Source of the DNA: Stigmatella ashevillena | Lineage (GTDB): Bacteria > Myxococcota > Myxococcia > Myxococcales > Myxococcaceae | Length of the DNA: 64,000 bases | Direction of reading: 5' to 3' | Assembly: GCF_028368975.1 (NCBI RefSeq) | Contig: NZ_JAQNDM010000002.1 | Span: forward strand, 5,326,425-5,390,424 | In this document: piece by piece, positions 61,213 through 64,000 of the stretch | Position numbering within the stretch: position 1 is the first letter of the stretch | Layout: each line of letters starts with the position of its first letter | Program-made: the position numbers and the translations under genes | Notes under the pieces: generated by a model | What the model was told of the DNA's origin: nothing | What the model saw: the letters and a program-made list of their open reading frames with translations, nothing else | The model's database searches: none

Positions 61213-62354
61213 CGCTCACCTCCCAGCGCGTACACCACCGACACCCGCCCCACGTAGGCCGAGCCTGCCTGCACGTCCCCGGACACCCCCCACCGATCGC
61301 TCAGAAAGAGCCGGCCGCGCATGCCGAAGAATCCCAACACCCCGACCGCCGCCTTCACGCCCCCCGGGAAATCATCCTTGCGGTGGTTGTAATAAAGGAG
61401 GGCCTCTCCCCGCACCGGCCCCTGACGGCCCAGGTACACGCCATAGCCGAACGAGAAGAGGAGCTGCTCGTGCAGGGCGTCCTCGGACACAGGGCCAAAG
61501 TAGCTGTAGCCCTGGAAGGCCATGCCCGCGCTCACCTCCGCGAACGAGCCCTCCAGCCGCCGGCTCAGCCGCACCATGTCATACCGGCCGCGCACACCGG
61601 CCTCCACGCCGCCCATCGCGAAGCCCTGGGGGCCAAAGCGGTGGAACACCGCCGCGGCCTCCCCATCCAGCGCCGTGCCTTCCGCGCTCCCCCGCGCCTG
61701 CTCGGGCGCGCCCAGCAACCGGTAGGCGCCTCCCATCCGGATCCGCGTGTTGCCCTCCCCCGGCGCCCACTGCACGGAGCCCTCCAGCCGCACCGAGGAC
61801 AGGCGCGCCGTGGCCCCCAGCGACAGAAAATGCCGGTAATCGAAGGCCGGGTCGTACACGTGCTGATAGCCCAGCTCCACCTCCACCGGGGGCAGGGCCG
61901 GCGCGGGCGCACCCGGGGGAAACGCGGGAGCCACCGCCGCGTACAGGTTGGCCGCCGCGGAGAGCGAGAAGAGGCCCGCCCCCGACAGGGCCACCAGGTA
62001 CAGCGGGCCAATGGTGCGCCGGGAGGCCCCCGTGAGGGCAATGGGCACGCCCCCCACCGCCAGCAGCCCCAGCCCCGCCCCCTCCAGGGCGAACAGCCGC
62101 TTCGAGGTCTGCGTGTCACCTTCCACCCAGGTCCCCAGCCCGTGGAAGAGCAGCCCCGGCACCACCGAGAGCGCCGCCGGCACCGGTTGGAACGCAGGGC
62201 GGGGCGCCTCGGGGGCCGATAGGAGCGCCTCCTGTGGCACGGGACAGGGCTCTGCCCGCGGCGCCTCCTCGCCGGCCCAGGCTCCCCCTGGACACAGCAG
62301 CACTCCCAGGGCCACGCCCAGCGTGCGAGCCCCCCGACACAGCGGTTGCGTCAT
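61209..62354 (-). CDS. Outer-membrane-like beta-barrel protein
   Basis: A 381-residue exported protein; AGGAGGTGA precedes the ATG at 62354. Signal residues 1-27. Residues ~70-150 have hydrophobic helices ('GAGLGLLAVGGVPIALTG', 'LYLVALSGAGLFSLSAAA'), like an anchored scaffold. Residues ~165-381 show regular amphipathic strands ('SSVRLEGSVQWAPGEGNTR', 'FGMRGRLFLSDRWGVSGDV', 'YVGRVSVVYALGG') ending in a barrel-like C-terminus. An outer-membrane location is likely. Overlaps the phosphoesterase gene by 4 bases. Divergent from a kinase across a 219-base gap. Confidence 0.72.
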   Translation of the reverse strand: MTQPLCRGARTLGVALGVLLCPGGAWAGEEAPRAEPCPVPQEALLSAPEAPRPAFQPVPAALSVVPGLLFHGLGTWVEGDTQTSKRLFALEGAGLGLLAVGGVPIALTGASRRTIGPLYLVALSGAGLFSLSAAANLYAAVAPAFPPGAPAPALPPVEVELGYQHVYDPAFDYRHFLSLGATARLSSVRLEGSVQWAPGEGNTRIRMGGAYRLLGAPEQARGSAEGTALDGEAAAVFHRFGPQGFAMGGVEAGVRGRYDMVRLSRRLEGSFAEVSAGMAFQGYSYFGPVSEDALHEQLLFSFGYGVYLGRQGPVRGEALLYYNHRKDDFPGGVKAAVGVLGFFGMRGRLFLSDRWGVSGDVQAGSAYVGRVSVVYALGGER

Positions 62355-62573
62355 GGGCTCACCTCCTGCCCTCCACGGAAATCCCCTCCACGGCATGTCG
62401 GCGGGCCTATGCCTTTTGCCTCCCAACGTCCACCGCGAGTTCGGCCGGTCTCCCGGGAAGAGGGCAAGCGGCATTCCAGGCCCGGCAGACGCGGGGAGGG
62501 CTCTCTGTCCCGGCCCCTGGAAAGGGAGAGGGGGGCCCCCGGGAACTTTCGGATTTTCAAACGGACACAGGGT

Positions 62574-64000
<1,427 letters not shown>

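Overview
The window is GC-rich DNA of a myxobacterium, most likely a member of the Cystobacterineae (Cystobacter/Archangium/Stigmatella/Myxococcus relatives). Grounds for this are a TIGR02268/DUF2381 protein, an ADYC-domain protein, an Imm11-type immunity gene, two myxobacterial-style Ser/Thr kinases, very large FG-GAP/Ig/CARDB surface proteins and many lipoproteins. All family names come from recognising motifs by eye; no database search was run.

Layout. 0-5 kb: a truncated DUF2381 gene, a small membrane pair (DUF2243 and a CPxC protein) and two tandem secreted S1 proteases with ricin-type lectin tails, each behind a near-identical promoter. 5-20 kb: an acyltransferase, a LamG exoprotein, a Ser/Thr kinase, a decayed toxin/immunity locus (broken Imm11 gene), a glycosyltransferase scrap, a Trp-Asn pentarepeat peptide overlapping an ADYC gene, a lipoprotein, a BNR-repeat protein, a response regulator overlapping a degenerate membrane kinase, a dipeptide epimerase and a GNAT. 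20-32 kb: two giant surface proteins (1513 and 2220 residues) flanking a PIN-domain gene. 32-37 kb: a redoxin/DsbD thiol-redox pair and a von Willebrand A protein.

37-55 kb is the accessory part. It holds an AAA ATPase/DUF4276 pair, a truncated PQQ-propeller remnant, a phosphoribosyltransferase-like protein next to a nucleoside hydrolase, a housekeeping-looking Fe-S oxidoreductase, and then an island. The island has tRNA-3'-end-like repeats, an integrase remnant, a STAS-GHKL ATPase and STAS-like pair, a decayed antitoxin/ParE module, and a RecQ-phosphoribosyltransferase fusion with DprA. A three-gene operon of unknown secreted proteins follows. 55-64 kb returns to a mixed chromosomal set: RibD-like reductase, ankyrin protein, TolB-like lipoprotein, an archaemetzincin with lost zinc ligands, tRNA-Gln(UUG), a frameshifted Fic gene, an AT-hook coiled-coil protein, an outer-membrane-like protein with a phosphoesterase lipoprotein, and a kinase running off the end.

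The best candidates for an undescribed system are the ATPase/DUF4276 pair, the STAS-GHKL/STAS-like pair inside the integration scar, the RecQ-PRTase/DprA pair and the PRTase-like/nucleoside hydrolase pair. All sit within about 15 kb and are surrounded by gene fragments. That pattern suits a turnover hotspot for conflict or defence genes, but their function is inference only.
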